Shown here in pieces: positions 24,229 through 36,302 of a stretch of 64,000 nucleotides of DNA. The notes under the pieces are model-generated. The model saw only the letters and a program-made list of their open reading frames with translations. It was not told the DNA's origin and did no database searches. The stretch spans positions 252,689 through 316,688 of the forward strand of contig ML976701.1 of assembly GCA_010015655.1 (NCBI GenBank). Reading direction: 5' to 3'. The stretch comes from Bimuria novae-zelandiae CBS 107.79 (taxonomy: Eukaryota; Ascomycota; Dothideomycetes; Pleosporales; Didymosphaeriaceae). The position numbers and the translations under genes were made by a program. Positions within the stretch are counted from its first letter, which is position 1. Every line of letters begins with the position of its first letter.

Positions 24229-25089
24229 TAGTGGCACCCTAGCAAACGAGCTACTTACTTACGAATCTAGGTACTTAGCCGCCTTCCACACGTTGTCGCT
24301 ATTATTAAGAAAAGCCTCCTAGTGTTGCTTGCAGTGCTATCGGATTATTTAGTAGAAGAGTCTCTTCGCCCTTGTTACCATACTGCGCAGCTCTGCATCC
24401 TCTCTCCCCTATTATTATATCGCACATGCTTGGTTCCGCCAGTATGTATACAACTTCCTCAGCGCCGTGAGGTCCTTATTCTACCACTACTTTATATACA
24501 GCGACGGTCGCGCCCTCGGGCAGTGCGCCTCCACCGCCTTAGTCGCCCACTACGTAAGCCAGCTCGCCATCTCGTCCACATTTTCTAACGGAAAGCCTGC
24601 TTCCTTCTCGTGCTTAACCACTTGCCTAATCTTATCCTACGGTGCATTCTTAAACAGCAGTCTCTCTTATCTCTCTTGCCTCCCCACATTAATGCAGAAG
24701 CGCGTCTGTATAGCCTAGTAGTCTAACCCGTACTCGTGCTCCTAGATCGAGCACTTAACCAAGTTTCTAGCTAACTTAGGTGTCGTAAGTATTAGGTTAA
24801 TTATTAACGAGCGTCCCGCATCGCTAACAAACGTAGTTATACTTAATAGTAAGAGACTCTGTAGTGCTAGCTTTGCTATAAAGTTAATAATTAGTCTACT
24901 TTCCTCTTAGCTTATTATACTATTAATGTGGCTTCCTCCCTATAGCAGGTTATGCTAGTTAAAGTTACTAGTAACTACTACCTCCGTGTATAGGTCGCGT
25001 AGTCGCTCTCGTTACACTAGCTTATTAATCGCCTATAGCCTACTACTAAGCTTCTTTATGTTCTCCTCCCTGGTCCTTATCAACGAGGA

Positions 25090-27142
25090 CAGTGTGGCCA
25101 ATGGATGGAATGGATCGTCAATCCAATCCTACGCCACAAAATCCAGGGGTATCCAGTCCAAACCAAATCCAGTCCGGTTCAATCCGTTTAGCCTTAGCCA
25201 TGGTGGTCTGAGCGGGTGATCAGTGTGTATCACGGAAATGTCCACAATGCCCATAGGGATAATTTTGTCAGAAAATGCATAGAATGGATTAATCTAAAGT
25301 CTGATGGAGAGACCTTGCTACAAAGTATAACGTCTTTTCTCATTCGACCGGCTTTTGCCTCATGTCGATGATACCGGCCTTGTCCCATGAATACAGACAC
25401 TGTGCTGCCTGTGCTGTATTACACTGTAGATGATTGCGACGGTCAGTTATCATCAATCCAAATCTGCTGAATATTCTTTCTGGCTCGTCGCTCATTGCTG
25501 GAATACTGAGAATATCAATAGCCATCTGTGCAAGCTGCGGATACTGGGCTTTGCCAGTCGTTGTCCACCAGGCGATTGGCTCGTCACACTCGATCTGCCC
25601 TTGAGCGCAATAGCGTTCATACTCATCCTTTCTCTTCTCACGGTTAGCTGTCTGCGCAGCTTTGATACCTCTCATTTGATACGCTTGGATACCCGTAGGC
25701 TCACCATCGCGCGGGTTCTTCTTTTGGGGCGAAAGAGCATCTGAAATGGGCTGTTGCTTGTAGCTATCAAGCCACAGCCTTTTGACTGCTCTCTGCCCGT
25801 CCTTAATCCACTTCGGCTGCTTGTTCTAGAACGCTTCGAGATAATCCCAGTTCTTCGCAGGATCAAGAACAACGGCGGCGAGATAGACAGGCGAGTCTCC
25901 GAGCTTCTAGTAATACTGTTGAGCTTTGTCAATTGCAAGCTTAATTTGGGCCTTGAAATGCCATTCCCCTTAAATAGTGTCTTCTGCCGCAGATTCGTAT
26001 GAGGCATAAGCAGCAGTCAGCTCTTCGAGAATATACTCAATATCCTGAATGACGTTTGTCAGCCCGCCTGATGTACCATCACCTGGTCGACCCTGTAGAT
26101 CTAGCGTCGCCTCATAACATGGCCTGAGCAGTCTTTCATACTCGGAGAGTATGTCCCAGTCCTTTTCTGTTAACCTATCTGTGAAGATGTCCTTGGAGAT
26201 TCCTTCAACCTCCACTAGCAACTTTGTACCCTTGGCATTGTTCCGTTTAATCAACCTTCCTTCTAATTTAAGCCAATAATCAAGAGCACTGCGGAGTTTA
26301 TTCGCACGACAGAGCATATTATAGACGCTGTTCTAGCGTGTATTATTATCTCGGCAGAGCTCGTAGGTCTTGAGGTTGGCTTTATCAGCCTCGCTATTAG
26401 AGTCTTTAATATATTTCTGTTGTGCTACAGTACATCAATAACCTAATTTGCCGGAAGGGCAGTAAACTCACCTGCGATCTATCTAGCTCGTCGTTGAGGG
26501 CTTGAATACGTCCAAACAACTAGGTTGTGAAGTTTGCTGACTGGTCCTTTTTTTCTCCAATACCTTAAACTGTCTTTGATGTTTTTTGGCATCCGATCCT
26601 CCATCTCGAATAAATCTGGATCTACGCCGAAAAGAAGATGGCGAGCAATGAGATTAATAATATGGCCAGAGCAGCGAAGGCGGCGTTGTATAGCATCAAA
26701 ACCATACGTCTCTGCAAGAGCATCCACTGCCGTATCGTTATTTAATGCGTTGTCAAGTATAAGGAATCCAATCTTGTTCATAATCTCAAAGTCGTCAATA
26801 GCCTTGCTGACCCCATCGGCGATGTTAATACCTGCGTGTGAGCCTAGTTGCTCTGGAGTTAAGAGAAGGATGCATCGAGCCTTAAAGTCCTTGTTAAGAA
26901 AGTGAGCAACAATGCCGTTAAGGGATAATAGGTTTCCGGAGGTCCAGAGATCGAATGCAAAGTGGACTTTACTTAAAGCATCTTTCAACTCCTTCTTCAC
27001 TGTCGCTCTATAAAGCTCAAAACCATGAGCGACCCAGCCCGAAATCGTGGTATGGGAAGGCATTGCAGGTTCCGCACGGAAAGAGAGGTATCTGATAAGC
27101 TCACGGAACGCTGCACTATCCACCTGACGAAAGGAGACATTG
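25090..27142 (-). mobile_element. hAT DNA transposon (hAT II), right end lost
   Basis: The left end starts CAGTGTGGCCAATGGATGG, a typical fungal hAT terminus, with many subterminal copies of AATCCA or TCCAGTCC between 25110 and 25190. The 8 bases before it (AACGAGGA, 25082-25089) would be one copy of the target duplication. I found no matching right terminus: the transposase frame stops abruptly near 27142. RIP is light, unlike most of this region. The element interrupts the endonuclease part of LINE II. Confidence 0.72.
25340..27142 (-). pseudogene. hAT II transposase, broken
   Basis: Three long minus-strand blocks make up a hAT transposase. The first (about 27140-26479) has FRELIRYLSFRAEP, FDLWTSGNLLSLNGIVAHF, LGSHAGINIADG and RLRCSGHIINLIARHLLFG. 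A GTGAGT donor near 26470 may begin a real intron. The second (26317-25970) is the helical insert, DWDILSEYERLLRPCYEAT. The third (25672-25340) is the dimerisation domain with PIAWWTTTGKAQYPQLAQM and IPAMSDEPERIFSRFG. Stops and a shift lie between 25970 and 25672. The N-terminal BED finger is absent because the element is cut near 27142. Confidence 0.8.
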
Positions 27143-27289
27143 TGTCACGGTTTATAGCTCTTTCTCTGTGCGATAGTTGCAGCTACCCTTACTCGACTGC
27201 AGCTTACCTTTCTGATAGCATGACACCTATCTGGGACTAGCGTTGTTTGTGCCTGTGCACCTATACCTTCTGTAGTTCCTAGATAGTAC
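27143..27289. other. Unresolved junction between hAT II and copia III
   Basis: The hAT frame ends here and a copia reverse transcriptase fragment follows. The stretch starts TGTCACGG, like the copia III LTR start TGTTACGG, but the similarity stops after about eight bases. I see no gene and no second copy of a target duplication. It may be a deletion scar or a fragment of another LTR. Confidence 0.3.
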
Positions 27290-28226
27290 AACCTCAGTTC
27301 AATCCTTCAATTTTCCTGCGTACTGTCCAGCTCTGCTTACCGCGACATAACTAGTAGGCTTACTAGCCTACATCTTAACGTTTACACGGCCTGATATCGC
27401 TCGCGCACACTTAGTACTGGCACGTCACCTGCAGAATCCAGGGCAGAAGCATTTGAACGCTGCCAAGCATGTATGGCGATATCTAGTTGGCACAAAGCAT
27501 CTAGCTATCGGAGCCTCACGGCTAGGTACAGAGAACACGACATATCTCTGTGAGACGCCTGAGGACGATCCTAGAGCGGGAACAGAACCACTGTTCTATA
27601 GAGCCTCTAACGCAGCATATACTGACGATCCTAATACGCGTCGAAGCTTACAAGGCTACTTGTTTAAGCTATATAGACTGCCAATTGACTGGAAATCGAC
27701 CTTACAGCGCTTAGTTACAAAATTAACTATTAAGGCTAAGTTGCTCGCTCTGTCTACTGCTGGCAGCGAGATAGAATAGTAGAACAAGATATTTAACTAC
27801 GTACGCTTTTAGCTAGAGATCTTACCTACCTTATACTATGATAATTAGCAGACTGTAGGGATTGTCAACAAGGCTAAGGATAGGCTTTATACAAAGCTAA
27901 GACATGTCGACACACATCAGGTGTAGCTACAACAGGAAGTAGATGCTGGGAAGCTGCAGATTAAATAGAAGCCTATAAATCAGATGCCTGCGGACGGTCT
28001 TACAAAGACACTAGTTCGATAGAAACACAATAACTTTGTTAAATAGCTAGGCCTCACAGATATCACAGAGCAGCTAAAGGGACCATCTACTGGCGACGAT
28101 GTACTAGAGCCTGATGACTTTTCTACCTGGTATTAAAAAGAAGATCGGGGGGTGCGACTATATAGGGAGACTCAGATTAATATCTTAAAGAAGTCAGCTT
28201 TGTTGTCCACTGCAGCTGGGGGGGTG
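27290..28226 (+). pseudogene. Copia III 3' fragment: end of reverse transcriptase and RNase H
   Basis: The frame shows RHLQNPGQKHLNAAKHVWRY near 27420-27480 and then an open block to 27779 with FYRASNAAYTDDPNTRRSLQ, LYRLPIDWKSTLQRLVTK and LLALSTAGSEIE, the copia RNase H. A TAG in place of Trp follows, and the remainder reads KLRHVDTHQ and MPADGLTKTL near 27895-28005, as in the copia C-terminus. A polypurine tract GCTGGGGGGGTG precedes the LTR at 28227. The 5' part of this element is missing. RIP is moderate. Confidence 0.82.
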
Positions 28227-28343
28227 TGTTACGGTACGATTCCATCAGGTTCTATGCCAAGACTCTTGGGTGGATCCAGAGTGTATATATATGTAGGATA
28301 CTTCTACTGTAGAGGAATGAACGCAGCTCTTCCCTTCCTTATA
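28227..28343 (+). repeat. Copia III 3' LTR
   Basis: A 117-bp LTR starting TGTTACGGTACG and ending CCTTATA, probably CCTCACA before RIP. It is the same family as the 134-bp solo LTR in the HET gene at 43357-43490: both share TATATATATGTAGGATA and end CTTCCCTTCC. It abuts the truncated Tc1-B element at a GTTTA that is also present in Tc1-A, so copia III was inserted in Tc1-B. Confidence 0.82.
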
Positions 28344-28950
28344 GTTTAGAGCTCGCTGCCAGCTGGAGTATAAGGCGGAGATAATAATAGTAATTAATAA
28401 GAGCGCTTGCAACGAGCGTATAAGTAATTAAAAATATGCCTAGTTAGAGGTAAACACGCTAGTTTAGGTATTATACTTAGCGCAGAGGTTAGAGAGGTAG
28501 AGTTTATTACTAGCTATAGACGTTAATAGGTATCTTGATTATCTTATCTATTAGGGAGCAATTATAGCAGAGTTAATAGAGGAGTTCCTTGCTAGTAAAG
28601 TGCTGCTGTATTACACGCCGTACCTAGGGCCACGCTTAGTAATTATAATAGATAACGTATCTATTTATTAATTAGCTAAAATTTAACAACTCTATATGGA
28701 CGCTGGGGTAGTACTCGAATACCTGCCGCCATACTCACCTGATATGAATCCAATTAAGCAGAGCTTTAAAGCGTTAAAGTCATGGATAAAAAAGAACTTC
28801 CAGAAAGCGCCTATCTTTTAGGATTTCTCGTATTTCTTAGAGCTGGGTGTATAGGAGGGTTGCTATAACGACAAGCAGGCGAGAAAGTACTTTAGCTACT
28901 TAGACTAGCAGGTGTAAGGTGTATAGGAGATAGAGGACTTAAGTAATTAA
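28344..28950 (+). pseudogene. Tc1-B transposase, N-terminus missing
   Basis: The plus-strand frame matches the Tc1-A transposase from the first catalytic region on. It shows LASKVLLYYTPYLGPRLV, IIIDNVSIY near 28651, and EYLPPYSPDMNPIKQSFKAL near 28715-28775, the conserved Tc1 block better kept than in Tc1-A. It ends TAA at 28948-28950. Several TAG and TAA codons at Gln sites interrupt it. The N-terminal DNA-binding half was lost with the left end of the element. Confidence 0.82.
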
Positions 28951-30747
28951 CGCGTTATTATTAAGTGTAAATATTACTAAGCCTAATAATAGTGGCCCGT
29001 GCGGACTTATTATTTACTAGCGTTAATTTACTTACGTCGCAGTTCTACATAATTCTATTAATAAGTTAATATAATATACGTATATTTAGGCAGCAAATTC
29101 CTTAAAATTAATTTTTATAGACTAAAATTAGCAAAATAAAGAACGCAAATCCTTTAATAAAAGTACTTATAACGCGCCTTATCTAGGAGCGATTAATAAT
29201 ATAACTAAAGCGTAAAGTATAAGTAACTATAAAATTAACGTTAGTAACCTAGCTAAAAGCTTTAGCAACTTCTTATATTTACTATATAAATAAGCTCTCC
29301 TCGTCCTCGTCCTCCTCTCGCTCCTCTCGCTCTACACGCTCTTTCTCCTTCTTTATATTCTCTAGGCACTAAGCTTTTTGCTCTAGAGTTAGTCCTTTAA
29401 ATCCACGCTGCCATCGGACGGTATATACTTAAAGTTTAAGTAGTAGAGGCAGTAATAGCTCCCACACCTCTTATTATAAGGTATACAGCATGCTAGCCTC
29501 CGAGGGATCTATAAGCATGTTAATGTTAATTCTATTATCCTTAACTATAGTAAAGACCTTTCTTATATCTCTGCGATCTTTGTGTGGACCCTTGTCGAGC
29601 CACTACTATAGGAAAAGTAGTGTTACATAGTAAAGCTCCTCTACGTTACTATAAGTTAATAGATCCTACGTTAAAACTAGCAAGTTATCTAGAAGGCGAT
29701 TAGGTTCTCGCTACTAGGCAAGCGATCTTTAAGATAGCTAACTTTATACTAATTAACTTGCTATAGACGCGATTAGCAATTTAAGCATATCTTTTATTAT
29801 AGGCTCGCCATTAGAGTCGCTCCTCCTCCGCCGTCGCTCAGCCTGCCCACGAAATCTCGCTATCATCAACCGAACGTTGTCTGATGGCTCTGCAACTATA
29901 CACCTTTGCAGCGACACCTCGCGGGCCCATATGGCGACTATATTACCCTCGACGGGCATATGATCGGAGAATCGCACCAGCAACGATTTAGTACGCTAAA
30001 AGTAGCATACATGGGCGTAGTTCGAGCACATGGTGTCCTGGCACCTCCACGCGTCCCGTATTTGGATGGCTAGCCTATTGCCTATCTGGTCAATCGCCAT
30101 GACGTCTGGCAGCTTAGCAAGTTGGCGATTAGTAGTAGTAAGTCGTACCTAAGAGCCTTATAGGCCACCTACGCGTGACTGACTTAAAGCAGGCACCTAA
30201 GGTAACTCTGGTAGTAGCACTAAGTCAAAATCCATGCACGCAGTGGCCCCTAGGGGCGCTAATTATAGTAACTCTTCTACGCTAGTTTTTACGTTAGTAA
30301 AACGTAGGTAACTCTCCTCGCGTTTAAGAGCGTTTGCCATGCAATCCTTTACTAAAGTTTAACTTAAATATATAATAATAGTAAGGCTTTTAATAGAGAC
30401 TTTCTCCTAGGTACTTATCTCCATAACAACGCTATTAGCCCATCTCCAAACCTCGCCTGCTATTAGACTACTAAGTAATTACTTATAATTACTATCCTCT
30501 ACGCTGTTAACTATCTTATTATTATAGTACGCTCTATAGCGACACCTTACGTAAGTTTTATTAATTACCTTAGTAAGCTCCTTATCTAATTATTATATAA
30601 AAGGACCTAGCTAGGCTAATAATAGGCTATCCTCTAAATATATCTCTTACTCCTTAACGTTCTTATTCTTAAGTTACTCTGCCTCGGCTGCCTTAGTAGT
30701 AGTTATATAATTAGCTTTATTTACTATTTCTTATAAAGGTGCCCTAG

Positions 30748-30972
30748 TGTCAGATTTGATAGTGTTCTGTCACTTTGAGATAATGCAATGATGAGAATTT
30801 AATGGATGTGATGATTGATTGATGATGTTCGTGTTCTGTCTGTGTCTGGAATGCAGATGTGTGCGAGGCTCTAAATAAGTGCCGCTGCAGCGCTAGCCCT
30901 ATTTAGAATAGTACAAAAGAGAGAGTGCTCCAGCCTCATATCCACAACAGATAGAGGCCATATAATCGGACA
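30748..30972 (-). repeat. Copia II 3' LTR
   Basis: A 225-bp copy starting TGTCAGATTTGATAG and ending CGGACA on the plus strand. It keeps its TG...CA ends and is less mutated than the right LTR. Confidence 0.92.
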
Positions 30973-31299
30973 CACCCCCTCAGCTTAGGCTTATCCTCAA
31001 GCTAGACCTTCGCATTATTTATCTATCCATTATTCTAACTTAAAGGCCTCTATCCTCTGCTGTAGATCCTGTAGGGCAACCTCTTAATTAGTAATCTTGT
31101 CTAATATATCTTTAAGTCCTAGCTTATTTAGAAACTTGCTCTATTTGTTCACTAGCAGGGCCTTTATAAGTCCATCTATAACTATGTCCTCTAAGCGTTA
31201 ATAGTCCACCTTAATTTTCCTAAGTGTGACTTCTTGTCTTAGCCAGTGATTGTGGATATCTACATAGCAAAGCTTGGTCTGCAGCTTTGCGATCTCTTT

Positions 31300-34200
31300 A
31301 GTAACCAGGCGAATAGTTTATTAATTATCGTAGTTAATTATAATTAGGTAATTGCTTATAGCGATCTAGAGCTCCTAAAGTAATCGTAAAGTAAAGATGG
31401 CCTCCTTAGCCACTTGTAAAAGCGCTAGAAGTTCGGCCTCTATTATTAATATAGTAACTATATCTTGCTTGCTTGCTTTCCAGGCAATCAGGCCGCTAAA
31501 TAGCTTAATAATATATCCTTGTAAACTCTTGCGATCAAGTGTATTATCTGTAAAAGATGCGTCGCTTGCTACTTCTAGAGTATCTGCACCCCCAAGCTAA
31601 AGACCTAGTGATTTAGTATTAGCAAGATAGAGGAAAACTTAATTAGCAGCCGCTTAATGCTCTTCGCTTAGGTTAGATAAGAATTATAATAATCTAGAGC
31701 TTGCAAAGGCGATATCTAGTCGAGTTATAACTATAGTATAGAGAATTAATCCGACTTTGCGCTAGTATTAATTAATCTCACCTTTACTAGCTAGTCCTAT
31801 TCTTAGGAGTAATTTGATTAAACCCATTAGGGTATTATAGCGAATCTCATGGTGATCGATGAGGCGCGATATTTTGTTAATGTATAATACTTATAAAAGC
31901 CAGATCTTTCTGTTTAAGCGGTCCCTAATAATTTTAATTCCTAGAAACTATTGCAGGTCTTTCCTGCTAGTAAGGGTAAATTTAGTTCTTATCTTTTTAA
32001 TAGCTACTTTTGCTACAGACTCGTGATTCTTCTAATAGGCGATGATAAGATCATCTATATAGAAGAAGATAATAATACCGTCCTTAATAAGGCAGCATGG
32101 CTCGTGGGGCACTATTTTAAAGCTAATATCACGGAGCGTTAATATAAACTCTCTTTACCAGAGCAGTAGAGATATACGTAGTCTATATAGTGCTTTGTGT
32201 AGTTTAAGGACTGTGCCTGCTCGCGAGTATCCGCGGGGCATTCTTATATAGATTTCTCTGTCTAGCTTTGCGTGAACAAACGCGTTCGTAACGTCATGTT
32301 AGATAAGCTCTAGGTCGAACCAAGCTACAATTGCTATAAGCATGCAAAAGGATTATTCTATAAGTATTACAGCGTAGGTTTCTTACAAGGTTAGGTGCCA
32401 CTATTAATTGCCCCACACTACCAGCCTTGCCTTGCACTTCTATAGTCAATAGTGTTTATTAAACTTATAGGTGTATACCCACATGTAGTCGAGGATTTAA
32501 TAGCCTGCTACTTTTACTAGAGCTACTGCGACCTCGCTCCAAGACTTCATTTCCTTATGGCTCTATAGATAGGAACGTTCTGCTTCCTTCTATATATTAT
32601 AAAGAGGGTGATCTTCGAGCTTGCTTTAGCATGTAGGTGGCTCTAGAAGCACGCTTTAATATAGCTTCTTGCCTAATATAATTATTCGTCGAAGCTGCGC
32701 CTTATTAAGAACCTTGCCTTCGTATTTACTATTACTACTAGCTTTAGTGCCTGCTATAAAGGCTGCGGCCTATGCGCTTGTTTGTAACTGCCCTGTTTGT
32801 AACTCTTAGGGTGGTTTAGCTTAATCGCCTCTTGCCATTAGTTGTGCAAGGAGTGTTACTAGTAGTAGTGTTAATAGAGGCATTAGATATTTGTACCTAG
32901 CTCTCCTGCCTTAATTATACTTAGGAGCGCTTTTAACCTCTTCCTCTAGCGCTTTACTAATTATCTTATCCTTAAAGAAGGACTTGGTGGCTTGCTCTTA
33001 TTAAGGTAAAGAAGGTAGCTTTACTAATCGCACCTAGGCCACTATTTCTTCTAATGTGTTATGCATGAGGTTGTCTACCAGGTCTTTGGTTTTGCCTAAG
33101 AACACAGTATCCTCGTCGAAAATTATATCGCGAGTACTGATTGTCTTTGCTAGAGAGGGAATCCATATTCTCTAGATATTAGTTAATTTATAGCCAACTA
33201 AATAACCTATTTATACTTTAGGATCTAGTCGCTGGAGCTTGCTCTTACCACGTTTAGTGTTATTAGTTATAGCAAAGGTCTTGCAGCTATAGGCTTTTAA
33301 GTAAGCTTAATTAGGCTTCTTTAGTTAGGTGATAATGCCGTTCTAAAAGGCTACTGTTGTAAAGAACACTTTATATTGTGAGATTTAATGGTATTCTGTC
33401 ACTTTGAGATGGTGTGTTCTTGATAGTTGATGAAGTTTATTGATTGAGTGATGGAGATTGGCCGTAGGCGAGGTCTCTAGTACGTGCCGACCTAACGCTA
33501 GCACTAACTAGGATAGTGTGCAGCTGGAGGTGCGCCAGCCTTATATTCTCTACTGCACTATTAACAATAGTGCAGGATTACAAAGGCCTTGTAATCGGAC
33601 ATATATAAAGATCGCTATCGATTAGCGTAGTTTAGCGTTCGATTGTATAGGTAGACTGCGGCTCGGGTAATCTCAGGCCATATTTGCTAAAATAGGTTAG
33701 AGTTAAGTCGCATCGCGCGCGCTTTCTTCTTAATTACACCCCCTAAGCGTTTAGCTCCTCTATTTTATGCTTAAGTATCTAGTGCTAAAGACTTAATCTT
33801 AATACCTTGCGCTAAGCACTACTTCTTAACGTTTGCCTTAATAGAAAAGATCTTGTTATTAGATTTAATTACTTTTACTACAATATTGTATTGTACTTTT
33901 ATAAACTATATAAAGGTGCTAAGTAATTTAATAATTAAGCGTGCTAGGCAGTTATCCTTAAAGTAGTAGTTCTATGCAAAGCTAGAGAATTAGTTAGTAA
34001 TTAGTATTTAGCTCTTCTTTCTTGTTAAGCTGTCTGCTTCGTAGTCGTGAAAGTCTATTGCGACTCGCTCGCCAGGGCCTTTAGTTCGCTCCCTAGCTTG
34101 CCAGCGTATTTGCCGTTTTAGTTTTGCTTTGCCGCAGGCGTTACATTTAATCGTAGGGAGGCCTTTAATTTTTACTCCCTTAGATTACTGCACGAGGTGT

Positions 34201-34650
34201 TCGAGGGCCTAAGGGTCTAGATAGCCTAATTATTAGTGCCAGGTCCACGCGTTTGCCTTCTACGGTCTTCGTTTAGTGCGTGTGTTAGTCTTGTGAGTGG
34301 CGTGCGTAGCATTAGTAGGAATACTACCTGCTAGCCTTATTCTATATTCTAGCACCTACTATTCGTGTAACTCTTAAAGTTCTGCCAGCACAGTATTATC
34401 TCTTCTTTTTAGAGTTATTAGGTCTGCCCTTGTGTCCCACCAAAGGCCTTGCCTCTAGAGTAATTAAAACGATACAAGGTTGCAGAGCAAATTAGGGCAA
34501 TAGGCAATATTATCTAGTTATATTATTTAATTACTGCTTGCACTCTATACGTTAAGATAGATAGTCTTATATCCTTAGATCCATATTTGTGTATTCCCTG
34601 CCTATATAAAGTCTCCTAACGCCGGTGGCCGGTATAAGACAAAGCGATCG
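31300..34650 (-). pseudogene. Copia II integrase, reverse transcriptase and RNase H region
   Basis: On the minus strand the integrase zinc motif appears near 34250-34190 (WH followed by LGYLDP*ALEHLVQ) and 34160-34120 (IKCNACGKAK). The reverse transcriptase box reads FYIDDLIIA near 32070-32040. RNase H reads AELLALLQVAKEA near 31440-31395. The gag region is presumably at about 34,700-36,000 but too degraded to describe. The solo LTR at 33376 breaks the frame as well. RIP stops leave only frames under 80 codons. Confidence 0.8.
33376..33601 (-). repeat. Solo LTR nested in copia II
   Basis: A 226-bp sequence starts TGTGAGATTTAATGGTATTC and ends AATCGGACA, matching the ends of the copia II LTR, with a perfect TATAT duplication on both sides (33371-33375 and 33602-33606). 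No internal domain remains, so it is a solo LTR left by recombination of a related element. Strand is given by similarity to the copia II LTRs. Confidence 0.88.
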
Positions 34651-36077
34651 ATATTATTAAAGATATAGCAGGTTGTGCCTAAATCGAGTATAGCTAAGCA
34701 TCGCAATAGGTACGTGTTTAATTTATTATAAAAGGATACGGCTTAGAAGCTTGCTAGGATTTCAGTGATCTTGCGTCCGTCTAGTCACTTATTATTAGCC
34801 TTAGTAATTCAAATTGGAGTGGGAGTATGTAATAATTTAATTCTAGGTGTTTAAGACTTTAGTCTTTTCACCTTCCTCATCTTATCTTGTAGATGTGAAT
34901 TATTTTAGATTCTATATTGTACCATATCTGCAAAGCCAGGTCGTGGCCTAAACCACTCTAGTGCATGATCTAGATATGCGTAGAAGTAGTCTTTTAGACT
35001 ATGCCTTTATTTATAAGCAGGGTATTTTTTGCCTTTAACTATCGTTATATCCTCTATCGAAGACTGCTTAGATATGGTGCTTTAACTAAAGGATCGTTTT
35101 TGTCAAGGTCTCCCTTGTCCACGTTAGTTATTTGTGGAAGATGGCGCGTCTTCGGCAGCGTGAGAGGCGTCCCTGTTAGCGCCTGGGGTGGATGCACTAC
35201 TAGCAGCGAGAGATAGCTTACTAGTAGTAAAGGCGCCCCTATACTGTTTGCCCTTAATCGGGTGGAGTATTATCATATGTTCTTAGAAGCGTTTTATTAT
35301 CTCCTTCCTTGTTATATCTGCGTCTTGGCGTCTAGTTTCTTAAAAGGACACACCCTAAGTGGGAGCAGCCTTTATAATCGCAGTTAGGAAGTCCTTTATA
35401 GTATTATAGATTAATTATACTTTAGCGATATTATTTGTCTCTGCTTCTGTAGCTGCCTAATTATACTTAGTTAGCTAGGTATCCTAGTTTAAGGGTTGTC
35501 TTATTAGCTTAAGGGCCTATAGGTATCGTACTCTTGCTCTATCCCGCTCGTCTTCTTTATCAACGCCTATAGTCTGTGTTAGAGACGTAATCTATTACTA
35601 GATTTGCTCTCCAGGCTTGCAGCAGTTGCGTTGCAGGTGTGGCAACACAGTAGATTAGATATAGATAACCACTTTCTTAAGACTTAATCTCTCCTCGCGG
35701 TATTCCTTGTCCTTTATCTTGTAGTCTTTAAGCTATATCTTATAGAACTTAATATCCTCCTTATATACCTTAAGTCCTGAATTTAATAGCTCTAATAGGC
35801 GTGTTAGAGGGTTCTGTTAATCGTCGTCGTTTACGCGGATAATCGGTTAGTAACTCGCTATTTCTAGCGGCGACAGCGGTGTCGGCCTTTTACGTGAGAG
35901 TTTGGCTCTATCTAGGTTAATAATAAGCTATATATCTATTAGTTCGCATCGCGCTTTTAGCTACAGCAGCTATAGTGTGTAGTTAGTGTAATTAGTTAAC
36001 ACAATTATTAAGTCGCGGAGTGTTAACAGCGACATTATCCTTTCTTAAGGTTTAGTTAAGGCAGTGAGACTCTTAAT

Positions 36078-36302
36078 TATTAGATTTAATAGTATTCTGT
36101 CACTTTAAGATAATGCAATAATAAGAATTTAATAGATGTAATAATTGATTGATGATGTTCGTGTTCTGTCTATGTCTGGAATGCAGATGTGTGCGAGGCT
36201 TCAAATAAGTGCCGCTGCAGCGCTAGCCCTATTTAGAATAGTACAAAAGAGAGAGTGCTCCAGCCTCATATCCATAATAGATAGAGGCCATATAATCGGA
36301 CA
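36078..36302 (-). repeat. Copia II 5' LTR
   Basis: A 225-bp copy starting TATTAGATTTAATAG where the other LTR has TGTCAGATTTGATAG. It is followed by the CCTAG duplication. The changes are G to A and C to T at TG and CA. Confidence 0.92.

Larger units (their letters stand above)
19285..25081 (-). mobile_element. Tad1-like LINE II, 5'-truncated, with nested inserts
   Basis: Minus-strand LINE whose endonuclease part lies at about 25081-24231 and whose reverse transcriptase to C-terminal part lies at 22029-19330; the Fot1-D element (22032-24228) separates them. Removing Fot1-D and one TA joins the frames. The left end in the 3' UTR is not fixed, because MITE copy 1 sits there. The 5' part is missing beyond the hAT element at 25090. 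Some blocks keep open frames with normal CA/TG content while others are densely mutated. Confidence 0.8.
30748..36302 (-). mobile_element. Ty1/copia LTR retrotransposon (copia II)
   Basis: Two 225-bp LTRs (30748-30972 and 36078-36302)  bound it and a perfect 5-bp duplication CCTAG flanks it (30743-30747 and 36303-36307). It is transcribed leftwards: the polypurine tract beside the left LTR reads GAGGGGGTG on the minus strand, and integrase, reverse transcriptase and RNase H follow in that order. A related solo LTR is nested at 33376-33601. Without it the element is about 5.3 kb. The LTRs differ mainly by TG/CA to TA changes concentrated in the right copy. Confidence 0.92.

Noticed and set aside
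27143..27289. TGTCACGG start as the 5' LTR of copia III
   Set aside because: Similarity to the 3' LTR ends after about eight bases and no polypurine tract or duplication supports it.
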